Positions 46,981 through 58,846 of a stretch of DNA of 64,000 bases are shown one piece after another; position 1 is the stretch's first letter, and every line of letters begins with the position of its first letter. Both the position numbers and the translations under genes were made by a program. The DNA comes from Eremomyces bilateralis CBS 781.70 (Eukaryota > Ascomycota > Dothideomycetes > Eremomycetales > Eremomycetaceae). The notes beneath the pieces were generated by a model that did no database searches, was not told the origin of the DNA, and worked only from the letters and a program-made list of their open reading frames with translations. The stretch covers positions 487,150 to 551,149 of the forward strand of contig NW_022985082.1 of the NCBI RefSeq assembly GCF_010015585.1, read 5' to 3'.

Positions 46981-47107
46981 GGATATTGAGGTCTCTCGGA
47001 ATTTCCGAGCGAGATCCCTACTCCGGGAACTCCGACCTTAATAGTCGCGATATTGATTCGGATAGCGGACGGGACTTGCATTATGCCGTCCGATACATGT
47101 TATCAAA

Positions 47108-47139
47108 CTCTTGAGATTTCATTCTCTTGAGATTTCATT
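47108..47139 (+). repeat. 16-bp direct tandem repeat
   Basis: CTCTTGAGATTTCATT occurs twice in tandem without change. Confidence 0.9.
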
Positions 47140-47268
47140 CTCGCTAGGCATTCCCAGTGTAATCCACACGCCAATATCAGATCAATAGTGCTCAGTATTC
47201 TCCTTTGCATCGGCACTCATCCGAGGCTGGCTGCTTAGGATCCAATAACATTTCTACATACCTCATCT

Positions 47269-49587
47269 CTATACAATGTCACCCCTACTTAACCCTTGAA
47301 TCCCACTGGCACTCACATCTTGCTCCACGTCGTCGAGCCACATGGGAAAATTCTCGTCAAAGACATTGAATTCAAAGTGAGGATCGCTAAAACCATCGGC
47401 TAACCATGGAACTGAAGGTTCTAGCGGAGCTGAAGCTGTTTGCGATCCTGATCCTCCATCCATTTGGCCGGCGAGGAGTTCACCGACCAGCTCACGGGCG
47501 AATTTCCCAATATTTCGAGCCACTCGGCACTCCTCCATGGCTCCAAGGATTTCGATGGCTTGATTTATGTATAACAAATTTGCCGAATATGGGCGTGTCG
47601 TCACCGGTTCGTGATAAAACGCAGACAAGATGATTGATAGGCCGAAGGTGAGGTATGTTGTATTATTCCACCTGTTCCGAATCGGTCCGTTAGTTCTGTT
47701 TCATACGTTGACTTCTTGACATACCAGGATCGGAAGAAATGATGCATACGGTATGCCGAGTGAATGGACTTGATGATGTCTACCGCGGCATCTTTACAAT
47801 TTTGGGCGTAGGCGGTGAGCCGTTCCACTTCTTTTCCGTTCCGGAGGCCCCTTTGCCCATGTAGGAAGAACAAGTAGAAGAGGACGATTCGTGCATGTAA
47901 ATATCCTAGGGATATTAGCTCAAGGTGCTTGGAAGCTGGTGCGTTCAGTGGAATGAGGACTTACTCAAATTGAGCACGAGCATTTGCAACTCTGGCCAGC
48001 AGTGGTTGTCGAGCATCAAGCGTGGATTTGTTGTTTCCGAGCGCGAATTAGGTCGAATGTTGGCTGGAAGTCGCGCTAGCCAAGTGCTCAAATCGTGTTC
48101 GTACTCGCTGGCTCTTTGAAGTTTCTCTGAGAGACCAGTGGGTTCCCAGTAGATGTTCTTTGAGATTTGTCGCAGGATTCGAGACAGCCCGAGCATTGCT
48201 GGGATAATGGTAGTTTCCGTCTCGTTGGGTTCGCTGATCGATGGCGGCAGTCTGTTGTGGTAGGAGTCCAATCCGAGTATGTCGGGTCTACTTATGTTGA
48301 AGCTAGACTCCGTTTCCAAGGAATAGAGGGCCCACCATGTTCGAGATACGACAAGACTGGGAGAGTCCTGTGGAAAACCACGCTCGCGGAACTGTGCTAG
48401 TCGATTAATACCCGTTGAGAAAGCCGTCCGGAGAGCGGTTCCTAGGTATGTATATGCCAAGTTTGGATTCAGTTGGTGCTGACAGACTTGTGACATGATG
48501 ATTAAAGCCTGGATTGCTTCTAAGTCGTTCAACGATCCTGGCCTGCCCATCGTCAACTCGGCTCTTTCGAACAGCGTAAGAGTCCACGCATTCCTATCCA
48601 TTCCGTTAATGGAGCCTTCGGTCCAAGTCCGGGTCAGCACACCAAGTGACAATACCGCAAAGTACAACGCCTTGAAGCTCTGGTGGATTGGTATTCCATG
48701 ACCAGTCCAGAGCGAATGGCAACGCTCAAGGAACACGTTTTGATCGATAATGGGATACACGTAATGCAGGGTTTTAAAGTAGCTGTCAATAAAGAGTAAC
48801 GCGTGGAGCGGATAGTAGTTCTCTTCGACCAAGTTCGGACTTTCTCGCAACTTCATGAAGGCTTCGTTTTGAAACTCGCTAATGACCTGTCGATTGGCAA
48901 ACCCAGGAGCAGGATGCCTACCACATCCATTGTTTGAACTGCTTTCCTTCATCTTCACCAGGCGGTAAAGAAATGCTAGCGACGATGTTGGACCGTGGAA
49001 CTCGAAACTCCTTGTCGAACCGTTGATGTCCATGACTTCATCGGGGCTATTTTCCGCGATGTCCTTGTTCTGATCGCCCGTGGGAGCCCCCGCCGCTGCT
49101 CTGGAGATAGAAGAGTCGCTTTGATTCTCCCCATGGATTGGGCGTGGTACGTTCTGAAGTGACGGCTGTGCTCCAGCCTCTGGCGCGGTGTTTCCGGTTG
49201 GTGTCAAGTCCGTTTCGTGTTGCTGTGAGGTTCCTAGAAGACGAAGTGCAGCCTTAGCCCGTTCGAGAGACTCCTCCAACTCCTTTACATATCTACCAAA
49301 GCCATAAGTGTTCCGTAATAATATAGAGCGCCGATATTCCTTACCGGATGGAATACTCGGAACGTCTCACAGTACCGTTCGGCTCCCTCTGGAAGATGCA
49401 TTCTCGGCCCTGTCCTTTTGCCGCAATTTCGGTTAGGCGAGAGGAGTCTGATGGGACAGAGCCACTTACTTCGACAATGAGAACATGGAATATGCCCATC
49501 GCACTTGTACTTTTTCGCTCGACAGGTGTTACATGCCTGAGCTACGCGTGGGCGTCTCCCTCTCTCAACCGGCATATTTGTCTCCAT
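47269..49587 (-). CDS. Zn2Cys6 fungal transcription factor
   Basis: Five exons on the minus strand: 49587-49470, 49414-49345, 49292-47965, 47905-47725 and 47671-47269; introns 55, 52, 59 and 53 nt; 699 residues. The binuclear cluster is complete only after splicing: Cys19, 22, 29, 35, 38 and 45 in the pattern C-x2-C-x6-C-x5-C-x2-C-x6-C (ACNTCRAKKYKCDG, PCSHC, RRQGREC). It is followed by a short coiled-coil (YVKELEESLERAKAALRLL) and a fungal_trans middle-homology region with ALLFIDSYFKTLHYVYPIID and FERAELTMGRPG. The C-terminus may instead splice at 47319 (GTGAGT), which would end the protein a residue or two later. The gene is divergent from the AA9 oxygenase, which makes it a candidate local regulator. 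Confidence 0.9.
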
Positions 49588-50584
49588 GTCGTCTGCACTG
49601 AGAGACGGTCATGATTGAAACGGGAATTCTGCGGGTTTCCATGATGACATGCGTGAACCTAAGCAAGAGCACTTGGAGGATATTCGTCATAAGCTAATCT
49701 AATCGATCCCGTGTTTCCTCCAGAGTGATGTTTCCTACAAAGTGACGCGAGAGCATGGGAGATTGAGACAACAGGCACGTACCTTAGCATTTATGGTACC
49801 CCAGATGATTGGATAGTCTTGATACCTAAGCTCGTTCTGGCAATATTAGAGTAGTTACCACAAGCCCGTCCTGAATAAACTCCTGATACAGGCAAATGTT
49901 TGGTAAGGTGGTTGGTCTAACTTAGTTAAGTGAACCACGTTCCATTTAAATTTAGTAAACTCCAAAATCGAGTGCATAGGTGCCGAATTGCAACAGTCTC
50001 TTCCCTAGGTTGACAAGAGAAAGCTATATGCGCCCCTCAGCGGCTGTCCTGGTCTTAGATTGGTGGGGGGATTTAATCTTATCATGGAGCTGAGGCTCTT
50101 CATGGCCACTTCCCACCAATCTTTCAGCATCTGGGTTTCGTCTGGGTTTCGTCTGGGCGTTAATCAATAATTAGGGGCATGAGCTCGGGTTTTCCGAACC
50201 ATCGCTTGAGAACGAGTAGTAATAATGCAATTGCCTTCGGTGTAGGCACATTATTTAGCAACATCGACTCTCTTTATGGGAGGCGAAAAGCTCAAGTTCT
50301 CCGCGCTTGGATGGACTCCTGGTGACGGGAGTCAATTCATCTAACTTCTATTTGGAAATTCCGAGTCTTTCTGTGTGTTTTCTTATTGCTTCATTTTGCG
50401 GATATGTTGTGATCGACTAATATAAATAGCATCGTATTGCTTACGTCTTGAGCTATGTCTTGCTTACTGCCTCCCTGGATCCCAAGTCACTCCATTTCGA
50501 GAGATCTAAGTTCTCCGAGAGATATTGATCTAAAGCGAAGACCGGACGACTAGCTTGGATTCATTGAGCTTCACTGTTTCCAAC
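49588..50584. promoter_or_regulatory. Divergent promoter region between the Zn2Cys6 factor and AA9 LPMO
   Basis: About 1 kb. A TATAAATA box at 50421-50428 lies 157 bases before the LPMO start. A GTGGGG near 50061 matches the CreA carbon-repression consensus, but one hexamer is weak evidence. An 11-bp unit TCTGGGTTTCG is repeated at 50130-50151. Confidence 0.5.
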
Positions 50585-51853
50585 ATGAAACCTCCCACTA
50601 TGAAGACTGCGAAGTTCTCAATGCTTTTTGCGGGCATTGCTCGTGCCCACTTTGCTCCCAAAGAGCTCATCATTGATGGAAACAAGTAAGTGGCATCTAG
50701 TATTGGGGTTTACTCGATTATAATCTTCCGACGCTCTCCCAGATATCCAGCACGCGATGCCAGGTTAGATGACTACGTTGGTGCTATGCGTATCGAGTGG
50801 TCTTATACCGACAATCAGAATTTTACCTGGATGGCATTGAACGACGTGGAATCTCAAGGAATCGCTTGCGGCAATAATCCCGAAGCTCCACCACTCAAAG
50901 CGGTTGCGCGAGCAGGTGCAGATATTACAATCCAATGGACTGAAATGGTCGAGCATCACTGGGGACCATCGATGACGGTAAGCAGATTTGGAATATTACC
51001 TCTAGAGGACAAGTCTGGACAACTAATATGAATGCTTTCAGTACCTTGGAGCGTGGAGTCCAGGCCAGAGTCCGCAGAGTGTCGACTTCTTCAAGATCAA
51101 TGACAAAGGCTACGATGCATCACAACGTGAGTGAAGCTTCTTCGGGTATGGACTCAGCAATGGAGCACTAACCTGTGGGATAGGTCTATGGGCAAATGAG
51201 TTGATTATCAACAACGGTTTCCGAGACCAGCTCAAACTTCCCAGCGATATCAAACCGGGATTGTACATTCTCCGGACGGAGCTCCTATCTCTCCATGGCA
51301 ATGGGCAGACGATGAATCCAGGCCTGAAAGGTTTGCCGCAGTTCTATACGCATTGCTTCAATGTTGAAATCACCGGAAATGGTAGTGTGATCCCTCCAGG
51401 AGTACGTTTCCCGGGTGGATATGCGAAGAATGATCCAGGAGTCACATTCGTGCTTGGGACAACGTCTCGGTACCCATCATACGTGAGTATCCCCCAAATA
51501 CCGCCTTAGAATGGACCGAACTCAAGATTCACTAGCCTGTACCCGGTCCACCTGTCTATGAAGGCGCATACGATCCGCCTGTCGGTCCGAAACCAGTCGT
51601 TACCCCTGAAGAGGTCGGTACTTTTCCACCGAACTTCGAACTACAGTATCAAGCGCTCCTCAAGCAAATCACTGCATTTTCAGATAAAGCGGTTGACTTC
51701 TTTAACGGGGGAGGGTTCTCTCTCACCTTCTTTTCTCGGCATGAGGCGGAAGGCAAAGAGCTGGTCAAGCAGCGGGCCGAATTGAGGCAAGAAGCGATCA
51801 AGCTGGGTCTCGCGGATCCGAACGAAGAGATGCAGAATTCGGAGATATTCTAA
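50585..51853 (+). CDS. Secreted AA9-type lytic polysaccharide monooxygenase with C-terminal extension
   Basis: Exons 50585-50685, 50743-50977, 51042-51126, 51184-51482 and 51536-51853 give 345 residues; introns are 53-64 nt. The signal peptide ends ...AGIARA, so mature residue 1 is His22 (HFAPKELIIDG), the first half of the copper histidine brace. The second brace histidine is His106 in EHHWGPSMTYLG, and the axial Q-x-Y is Gln193-Phe-Tyr195 in PQFYTHCFNVEITG. Other AA9 landmarks are LWANELIINN, LPSDIKPGLYILRTELL and FPGGYAKNDPG. The enzyme oxidatively cleaves cellulose or related glucans. Instead of a cellulose-binding module, the last ~105 residues form a Pro-rich linker (PVPGPPVYEGAYDPPVGPKP) and a charged helical tail without known domain. 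Confidence 0.88.
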
Positions 51854-52059
51854 ATGGCAGAAGCGATTCGGCCGCTAAGTTTTGAAAAAGGGGTATTGGA
51901 GATCCCTGGAGATGTACAGTCATGTAGTTAGTGTATCAAACTGCCGCAATTATATGAAGGTTGTGAGATTTTCCGCTCCCTTAGTCCTTTTCTCTAAGTT
52001 GGAACAACTTCAACGCCTAATTTGTTCTTTCTCTCATAGGTCTCGGCGTAGAGGATATT

Positions 52060-53165
52060 GGTCGCCTTCCAGATTGTCTTTACACATCATATGAAGAAGC
52101 CTACGATGCTCTTAGGAGCCATGGGATGCAGCATGGCTACGGCTTCCTACTCAAACGGACCAAACCTCACCCTTCTGATGCGAAGACACGATATTGCTAC
52201 CACAGTCATCGATCTGGAAACTATCAGTCAAGAGCAAGGGTTCTAAGCACAAGCACACGCTGAATAGGGTGTGCTTTTAGGTTTGTTATATTCAAGAACA
52301 AAAGGAGGTTCTACACAAGCATCACAACCACCCCCCGATCACTTCACTCTAGTGCGCATAATGGCTACCGCAGGCATACATCAGCACAGAAAGGCATGAT
52401 TGAATCAATGACATATGCCGGAGTACAGCCGATGCAGATAATGGCTGCCATTCAAAAGAAGGATCCGGACACGCTTGTCTCTGCCACCGATATTCGCAGC
52501 GAGGGGAAGGCAATTAGAGAGAAACACTTGAATGCGAGGAGTCCGATTGAGACATTACTAAGTGACCTGTCTACGCCGGAATGGGTCTTCGCTATCAAGA
52601 AGGATGCGGATCATCATCCTTGTCCCGGCCTCTTTGAGAAGGTAAACGGTCTTCCATGTCATCATACGCTGCGAGATGTGATGAATTATGGATCAACGTT
52701 ACGACTAGATCACCTTTACGACGACCATTGGCGCTATCAGCATAAGAAAGGACGGTCAATAAGCCTCTCTCTAAGGCCATATCAATATATCCTGGAGCCG
52801 CTTCCTGCTCAAACAAGAGGTGTGCCGAGGAGGAACGAGGTATCAACTCGTCGAGATCCATCAGCCCTTGAACGACGTGTACCACCTTCTCTTCCTTAAT
52901 CCAAAGACCAAACACTTGCTGAGGTCTTACAACACATAAACACCTCTGTCGCCGTGCCAATTCCTACATCTGCTCTACCTGCGAATGCTATAACTACTTC
53001 TATATCTGTGCCAATCCCTGCACCTGCTCCTATATCTTCCCCTGTCTCTGTTACTGTGTCTGCCACTATGGCTCGATCCCCTCCACAGTCTGCCTAGAAA
53101 CCTCCGTCGTTGGAAGAGTTCTTTACTAACATCGAGCGTCGGCGGATTTAGCCTATTCTGCATGA
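52060..53165 (+). pseudogene. Relic of a Mutator-like (MULE) DNA transposase
   Basis: Transposase-like stretches occur in order but in different frames. At 52075-52250 there is YTSYEEAYDALRSHGMQHGY and FLLKRTKPHPSDAKTRYCY (N-terminal DNA-binding region). At 52350-52600 comes the segment with GMIESMTYAGVQPMQIMAAI and DPDTLVSATDIRSE. Then it jumps directly to LPCHHTLRDVMNYG and DDHWRYQ, the end of the SWIM zinc finger (about 52640-52760). A C-terminal PPSLEEFFTNIERRR trace follows near 53103-53150. The catalytic MULE domain is missing, so the copy is internally deleted and also frameshifted. It sits directly behind the LPMO gene. Confidence 0.75.
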
Positions 53166-54239
53166 CTGCAGTGATTTTAGTAGAGTATAGTGACCAATTT
53201 TTTGGCAGAGACAGGGCAAGAAAAGGACCCCACAGAACTGATTAAAGCACGGAATATGCTCTCGCTACATGCGAGGTATATGCTTCCTGTACTCCAATAA
53301 TGGCATGGAATTATGACTTTGGAGATATGGAAGCGTCTACGCTGAAAGATTTGCACAAGTCAAGGCTCAAAATGCTCTTCTTGAGTCTTAGGATGTGCGC
53401 GGAGAGCGCCCTAAGCGCGCTGCAGCAGAGACTGCATCAAATGTTTGGAAAGGACTCGGTCTGCGCAAGAGACAGCTACGTCAGTAGAAGATAGGCTTCA
53501 TAATATGAGCAGCTATGAAGGTTCAAGGGCCGATTGCTAGAAGGCTTCCTGCAATAGTGAATAGTCCTTGGTAGTAACAATGAGGCCTCGCGAGGTCTTA
53601 AAAGGAGCTTCCGCAGATAATATCTTGAAAGGAGCTACAACAACTTTTTGAAGAATAAGAAGCCGTCTAATGAACATGATCTCGATACCCAGTTTATGTA
53701 ATTATACCATGCTAGTAAGAATTGGGTTAGCGTTGGGGACAAATCTCACCAGCCTACCACAAATTTACCATTGCAAATCTTATAAAATAGCTCCAGGAAC
53801 AGCCTGCTTTTGTAGGATTTCTGTTGAACTAACGGACGATAAGCTTCTCCGAACCAAACTCATCAAGATTTTGAGATAGCTCTAGAAAAGCAAGATTAGA
53901 ATATAGAGTAACCACGGTCTTAAAGGCGTTCCTAACACTGCCATGTTCTTTCTTCTTAGTACAAAGGTATGCCAGACTATTCTGGAAACACAAACTTCCG
54001 CCAGGCCTTTCCAACAATTTCTGCTCTTGAGGATCGTCAATCTATCTGCGCTCTTTTGGAATCTAACGGTGTTTTCCCACTGTGTCGCTGCATTAATCAT
54101 CTGATTGAGCGAAACCGCTATTTACAACTGTGAGCAAACGGTCTACCTATCCCTTCTGCCTCAGGCCGCAAGGCCATACCACACAGACTGGGCGAAGCCT
54201 TATCTCAGCTTGGGCTCAGGCGGTATCCAAGCCATGACC
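53166..54239. other. Decayed repeat-like sequence, unassigned
   Basis: About 1.1 kb of AT-rich sequence with fragments of open frames (53300-53494 and others) and no intact gene. It looks like further transposon debris between the MULE relic and the helicase fragment. Confidence 0.35.
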
Positions 54240-54263
54240 CTGGTTATGCTAAACCATAACCAG
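54240..54263. repeat. Perfect 9-bp inverted repeat (hairpin)
   Basis: CTGGTTATG and CATAACCAG are separated by six bases. Confidence 0.85.
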
Positions 54264-54571
54264 ATTAGCCCCATGTTTAGCGTGAAATTCACTCAGCTGA
54301 CTGCAACTGTCTTGGGTACCGTCTGAGAAACTCGTGCAAAACCTCAATAGACGGGTGCATGGCGAGATGTAGTAGAAATGACGAGATGGCGAATAACATC
54401 ATACGGTAAAGTTGCGCGGGCTCCAAAAGTTGATGAAATATAGATAAGGGTTTGTTAAACCGTCCTATGGCTTTTAAATATCAATTTGCTAACTGTTTAA
54501 TCTATAACTAGAGTTTTAAAACTACTTGTCGTGTCGTTATACGTGAAAGCTCAATCTCCAGATCTGCCTCC

Positions 54572-55167
54572 ATGCGAGTGAAGCGACGGCAAGGTCGCTC
54601 TTATCAGCGTGAAACCTCCCTATACCAGAATCCAGCCTCTGTACAACCATTTCCTATCGAGAAAACAACTGAAGAACGGATATCCATAATTGCAACGACA
54701 CCAGAGAAAGAGTTATGCTCGGTACTGCAAGATCTAGTCAAGACATGTCTGATACGAAAGAACATCAAATACCAGCATGATCTTACATTCCATGGTTTGC
54801 AGCGACTCCTGGGTGGCCGGCTCCCACGTATCAACCGGGTTCGGACTCTTCAACAAATTGTTTTTCGGCATGGGGATACTATTGTCTCTGCTCAGACTGG
54901 TTTTGGGAAGAGCATCATCTTTTATGCTATCCCAATCTTTATCGGCAAAATTGCCATCCAGTTGATCCCTTCAAGCAAGCTTGGAGAGGAGCAGAAGAGG
55001 TCAGGCCTTGCCTTGTTACAGCGGAGACCAAGCGCACGAATCCGAACCTGTTAAAGGAGATTGCAGCTGGATTATACACCCATATCTTGATGAGTCCTGA
55101 GCAAGCAGTTAGCGACGAGTTTCATGATTTGCTGTCAAACCCTAGTGTCAAGGACGTAGACACGTAG
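54572..55167 (+). pseudogene. 5' fragment of a RecQ-like (DEAH) DNA helicase gene
   Basis: The open frame to 55054 encodes a RecQ-like N-terminus: GLQRLLGGRLPRINRVRTLQQ, the Walker A region SAQTGFGKSIIF, and IAIQLIPSSKLGEEQ. After a small frameshift near 55000 the next frame continues as expected for the family: VTAETKRTNPNLLKEI and YTHILMSPEQAVSDEF, stopping around 55165. The whole C-terminal helicase half is absent. Fungal genomes carry many truncated copies of such helicase genes, often near repeats. The fragment is flanked by diverged inverted sequence (54188-54223 and 55643-55680). Confidence 0.7.
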
Positions 55168-55203
55168 TGATGTTGTCTCGAATACGTGCATTGTACTACG
55201 TGT
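55160..55203. repeat. 9-bp inverted repeat at the break-point of the helicase fragment
   Basis: ACACGTAGT (55160-55168) and ACTACGTGT (55195-55203) form a perfect inverted pair exactly where helicase similarity ends. Confidence 0.8.
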
Positions 55204-56295
55204 GAAAGATAATATTAGTACAAAGGAGGAAGATCCATCAAGCGGAGTCTTCCTGATAACTTTTACAAAGCACGTAGACGTTGGTCATGTGATGTCATGT
55301 GATATCATAACCGGCCAATGTCTGAACCGTGACGGACTGTAGAGTGGTTGGATTGGCCCTAAAACTTGATGAAATGTAGAAGTCAACGTGTAGAATCAAT
55401 TTCTGATAACAGATTAGCGATAAACATTCAGTATCGAGTACGCTTAGCGATGGGAGTTCCCTCACCTATTTCATGATACGATCTTTCACGCATCCACATA
55501 AAGTCTGTAGGAGTCTCTCAGACGGCAGTCGTGCCTCCTGCCTTTATAGCATATGATTGGTCAATATTTAGTGGCGCATGCTAAAAAAGATGCTAGGCTT
55601 CAATGGGTATAGCGGAGCCTCATATTGGCCAGGGGGCACGATTGCCGGCTGAGTCCCAACTGAGATAAGCGAAGCCCAAGACTGTCACAAGAACTTGTAG
55701 TTACTTGGCGAGTGATTCACTTAAATGCCCATATGTCAGTAAATGTTCATTTAGGTGTAGTAATTGATTAAGATTTAATGATTAAGAATTCGAAGATAGG
55801 GCATTAGATTTGCATTGACTTTGCAGCTATAGCATTAGGAAGCACTCTGCGTATGGCTACAGGCAATCTAGGTTGTAGGGATCGGGGGACATTATAACAA
55901 GGTAGGACCTGTGCTCCGGTGGGGGATGAATTATGTACTGGGATCCTTTGTAGTAGTTAGGCTAAGTTAAGCTCTAATGGCACGGAACCGTTAGTTAAGT
56001 AGATTTTCTACTGATCTTGATTGAGATTTAAATATATCTAATTTATCTAGCTACAAGGAGCATCATGCTCTCGAGTCCCAAATATAATATAATCCCCGTA
56101 CGGAGCACAATTCAGTATTATTGGGCTATAAGACACTTTTTCATGTGAAAATAAGAATGCATCTTCTTCATGTGAGAATGAGAATAAATATGTTATAAGA
56201 TGGCTGGTACTCACTCTGACCTAGGGGGTAGACTTTTCTCTATTATGACTTAAGAGCCGTATCCTTAACTGATCGTTCATTGTTAAGTACTTGAT
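55204..56295. other. Intergenic before the lipase gene
   Basis: About 1.1 kb of AT-rich sequence with no gene. It contains the right arm of the diverged inverted repeat (55643-55680) and presumably the lipase promoter. Confidence 0.4.
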
Positions 56296-57580
56296 ATGCT
56301 GCTTCTTTCTTTTGTTCCTCTGGGACTTGCGTCCCTTTCTTTCGCGTTTCCAGTCACTGAAAAGGCTGACTTAAGCGTTCCTGGCGTGTATGTTACCGAT
56401 ACATACATAGACCATCTTGGAATTAAAAGGCAAAACAGTAAGGCCATCAGTTCGGAGCTCCACGATAGGCTCGTCTATTACTCTGAATGGGCTACGGCAG
56501 CATATTGTTCTCCGCAACAGGGCGAGACTGGGGGGAAAGTGTCCTGCCAAACTTCTAAGACATGTGGTCGTGTCGAGAAGTCTGACACAAAAATCTATAG
56601 CACGTGGCTCAAGTAAGTGGTCGCCCCAGTGAGTCTTAAAACTCTAACGTGCTGGTTTAGCATTGGCAACAATTCAGCCACCGGCTTTGTCGCCGCCGAC
56701 CATACCACGAAGAACATTATCATCTCTATGCGCGGATCCGTAGCCTTGGCCAATTGGGTAGCCGACCTTAAATTTTTCCAAACGGAGTGTGTTGACGGAT
56801 CAGTCGTCATAGGACCGGGCTTTTGCAATATTGGATTCTTGGGGTTCTGGCAGCAATCTAGGGAAGCCGCAGAGGAAGGTCTTGCGCAGGGATTGCAGGA
56901 AAACCCAAGTTATAATATCGTCATCACCGGCCATAGTCTGGGAGCAGCGGCTGCCGTGTATGGAGCCAGTTATCTCCGCCAGAATGCCCAGTATAAGGAC
57001 AAGATAGTGGAGTCGGTATGATATCCCCCCCTTTCCCCTCTATAAGACCTTAAACTGACACCATATGTCTTAGTTTTCGTACGGGCAGCCTCGAGCTGGA
57101 GATGAAGCATTTTCAAAATTTGTCACTGCACAAGGGAATAATTATCGCGTCACCCACACTAGCGATGCCGTCCCAAAGCTGCCTCCAGAGAGTGGAATTC
57201 AGGGCACGCTTGGCTTTGAAACATACAGCCACATTGCTCCCGAGTACTACATTTCGGACGGCTTGGGCATGAACATCAACAATATTCACGTCATCGACAG
57301 CGGATCTAGCAACGAGGGTAACGCTGGTACAGGCCAGTTGAAGTTCAATATTGTTGCACACATCCAGTACTTCCAGAACAACATGTACTACTGCGTTTTA
57401 CCCCTACCTGATCTAAGCAGTATAGGTATAGGTTATCCAGATGGGACGAAGAGGAGCATCGATACCCTCGATGCTAACAGGACCATCACAGATATCGATG
57501 ATACTGTCAATAGGATCCTCGATGAGAGATTTGGACCGGACATATGGGGAACATCTTCTTTCGAGCCTTTTTTGCAGTAG
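56296..57580 (+). CDS. Secreted class 3 lipase / feruloyl-esterase-like
   Basis: Exons 56296-56612, 56661-57015 and 57074-57580 give 392 residues; introns 48 and 58 nt. A signal peptide (MLLLSFVPLGLASLSFAFPV) starts the protein. The Lipase_3 fold is clear: YSEWATAAYC, the segment NIIISMRGSVALANWVADL, the elbow GHSLGAA (Ser198), the acid in THTSDAVPKLPP (Asp255) and the His in YSHIAPEYYI (His277), the catalytic triad of Rhizomucor-type lipases and FaeA. FSYGQPRAGDEAF follows the second splice. Expected role is extracellular triglyceride or aromatic ester hydrolysis. A C-terminal ~85-residue extension after the triad is longer than in the smallest family members. Confidence 0.9.
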
Positions 57581-58846
57581 TATCACCTACTGTGACAGTC
57601 TTGGGCTTTGCCCAGTCTGTGTGTTGTGACCTCGCGGCCTACCATAAGGCAGAAGGGAAAGATGTAAAATAGCAGATCGCAGTGAGAGAGGTCTTTTTCT
57701 TTTCTCTTTAGCAAATCCACAGCATTTCAGCTATATTAAATCCTTAGTGGTTTGAGCCTTCACGATTTGATTTTGCTCATTTCTTCCGAAGAAAGCTTGC
57801 TTATACTGATATCCAAAATGGCTTGAACGGATGGATGTACGTCGAAACTAGCAGTTGAGCGAATAATTTCCATCATTACTAGCGCAGGGGGAAAATCTCA
57901 CGGGGGGGAGGGAAATCTCAAAAACGGGGGGGAAAGTGTCGCAAGATGCCCCTGTTGGTTTCTACTGCCCTAACTTTCCTTTCACTGCCCATTACCCCTA
58001 GGCTAGGCCTATTTCGGACAGCTTAGTGTTTTCCCTTGTATTTAGTTATCTTCAACTGTTTTGCTAGCTAGATCTCCTTTTTGGAGAGACAATGGGAATC
58101 GTCAAGGCCAACTTGCGTTGTGACTCTACAGCAACTGAGCTAAAGAAGCAAACGTGCTTAATCATCACCCACGCGTGATGCGACAGAAAGTCTCACCAGC
58201 CTTATGAAACCGTGTCTGATACCAAACTGTCTGTCGATGCATTTGATTGGATGTTGAAATACGGAATACGAGGTAAGTGGCTGGTCTGGAAACGGGATAC
58301 CTTAGGCATCTTGTCGCACGTGATGTGCTAAAATGGTTCGGAGTGAGGTGCTGTTGTTACAGCAGCGAAGTTGTTTGTATTGTGTGTTGTGTGTAAGTTG
58401 TGTGTTCTAGCTGAATGCCTGGTCCCCCGGACCTACAGATATACGAGAGTCACGGCAAGATTATTAATGCAGTTTGTAGCCTTGGACTCCTAGAACTCAT
58501 GCCTTGGCCTGCGACACATCTCTATCCTGAATGAAGCCGTTCATTGCCCAGACCTTGATAAATATACATCATTATTGGTTCCGCATGGTCTCATCATCTG
58601 CTCGTTGTTGAGTCTTTGGTTTCAAACTTTTTTGGATTTCCTGCCGTCCTTGATTATTATACCTGCTGCTCTCTTCCCTAAGCCTTTGATCCGTTCGCCA
58701 ATTGCCCAGAATAGCAAATTGCTATTACATCGTACACATCTACATTCAACAGCAGTAGTTATTCCCATCCCAATTAGATAATAATCATCTCTCCAGCTCA
58801 TCTATCCATAAAAATCCATACTATCAAACCCACCCCCCCTCTCCCA
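57581..58846. other. Intergenic between lipase and HSL-type esterase
   Basis: About 1.27 kb. It contains the G-rich block at 57887-57932. No gene recognised. Confidence 0.5.
57887..57932 (+). repeat. G-rich repeat, candidate G-quadruplex
   Basis: G runs of 5, 7, 3 and 7 lie at 57887, 57902, 57910 and 57926, with AAATCTCA repeated in the two long loops. Confidence 0.55.
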
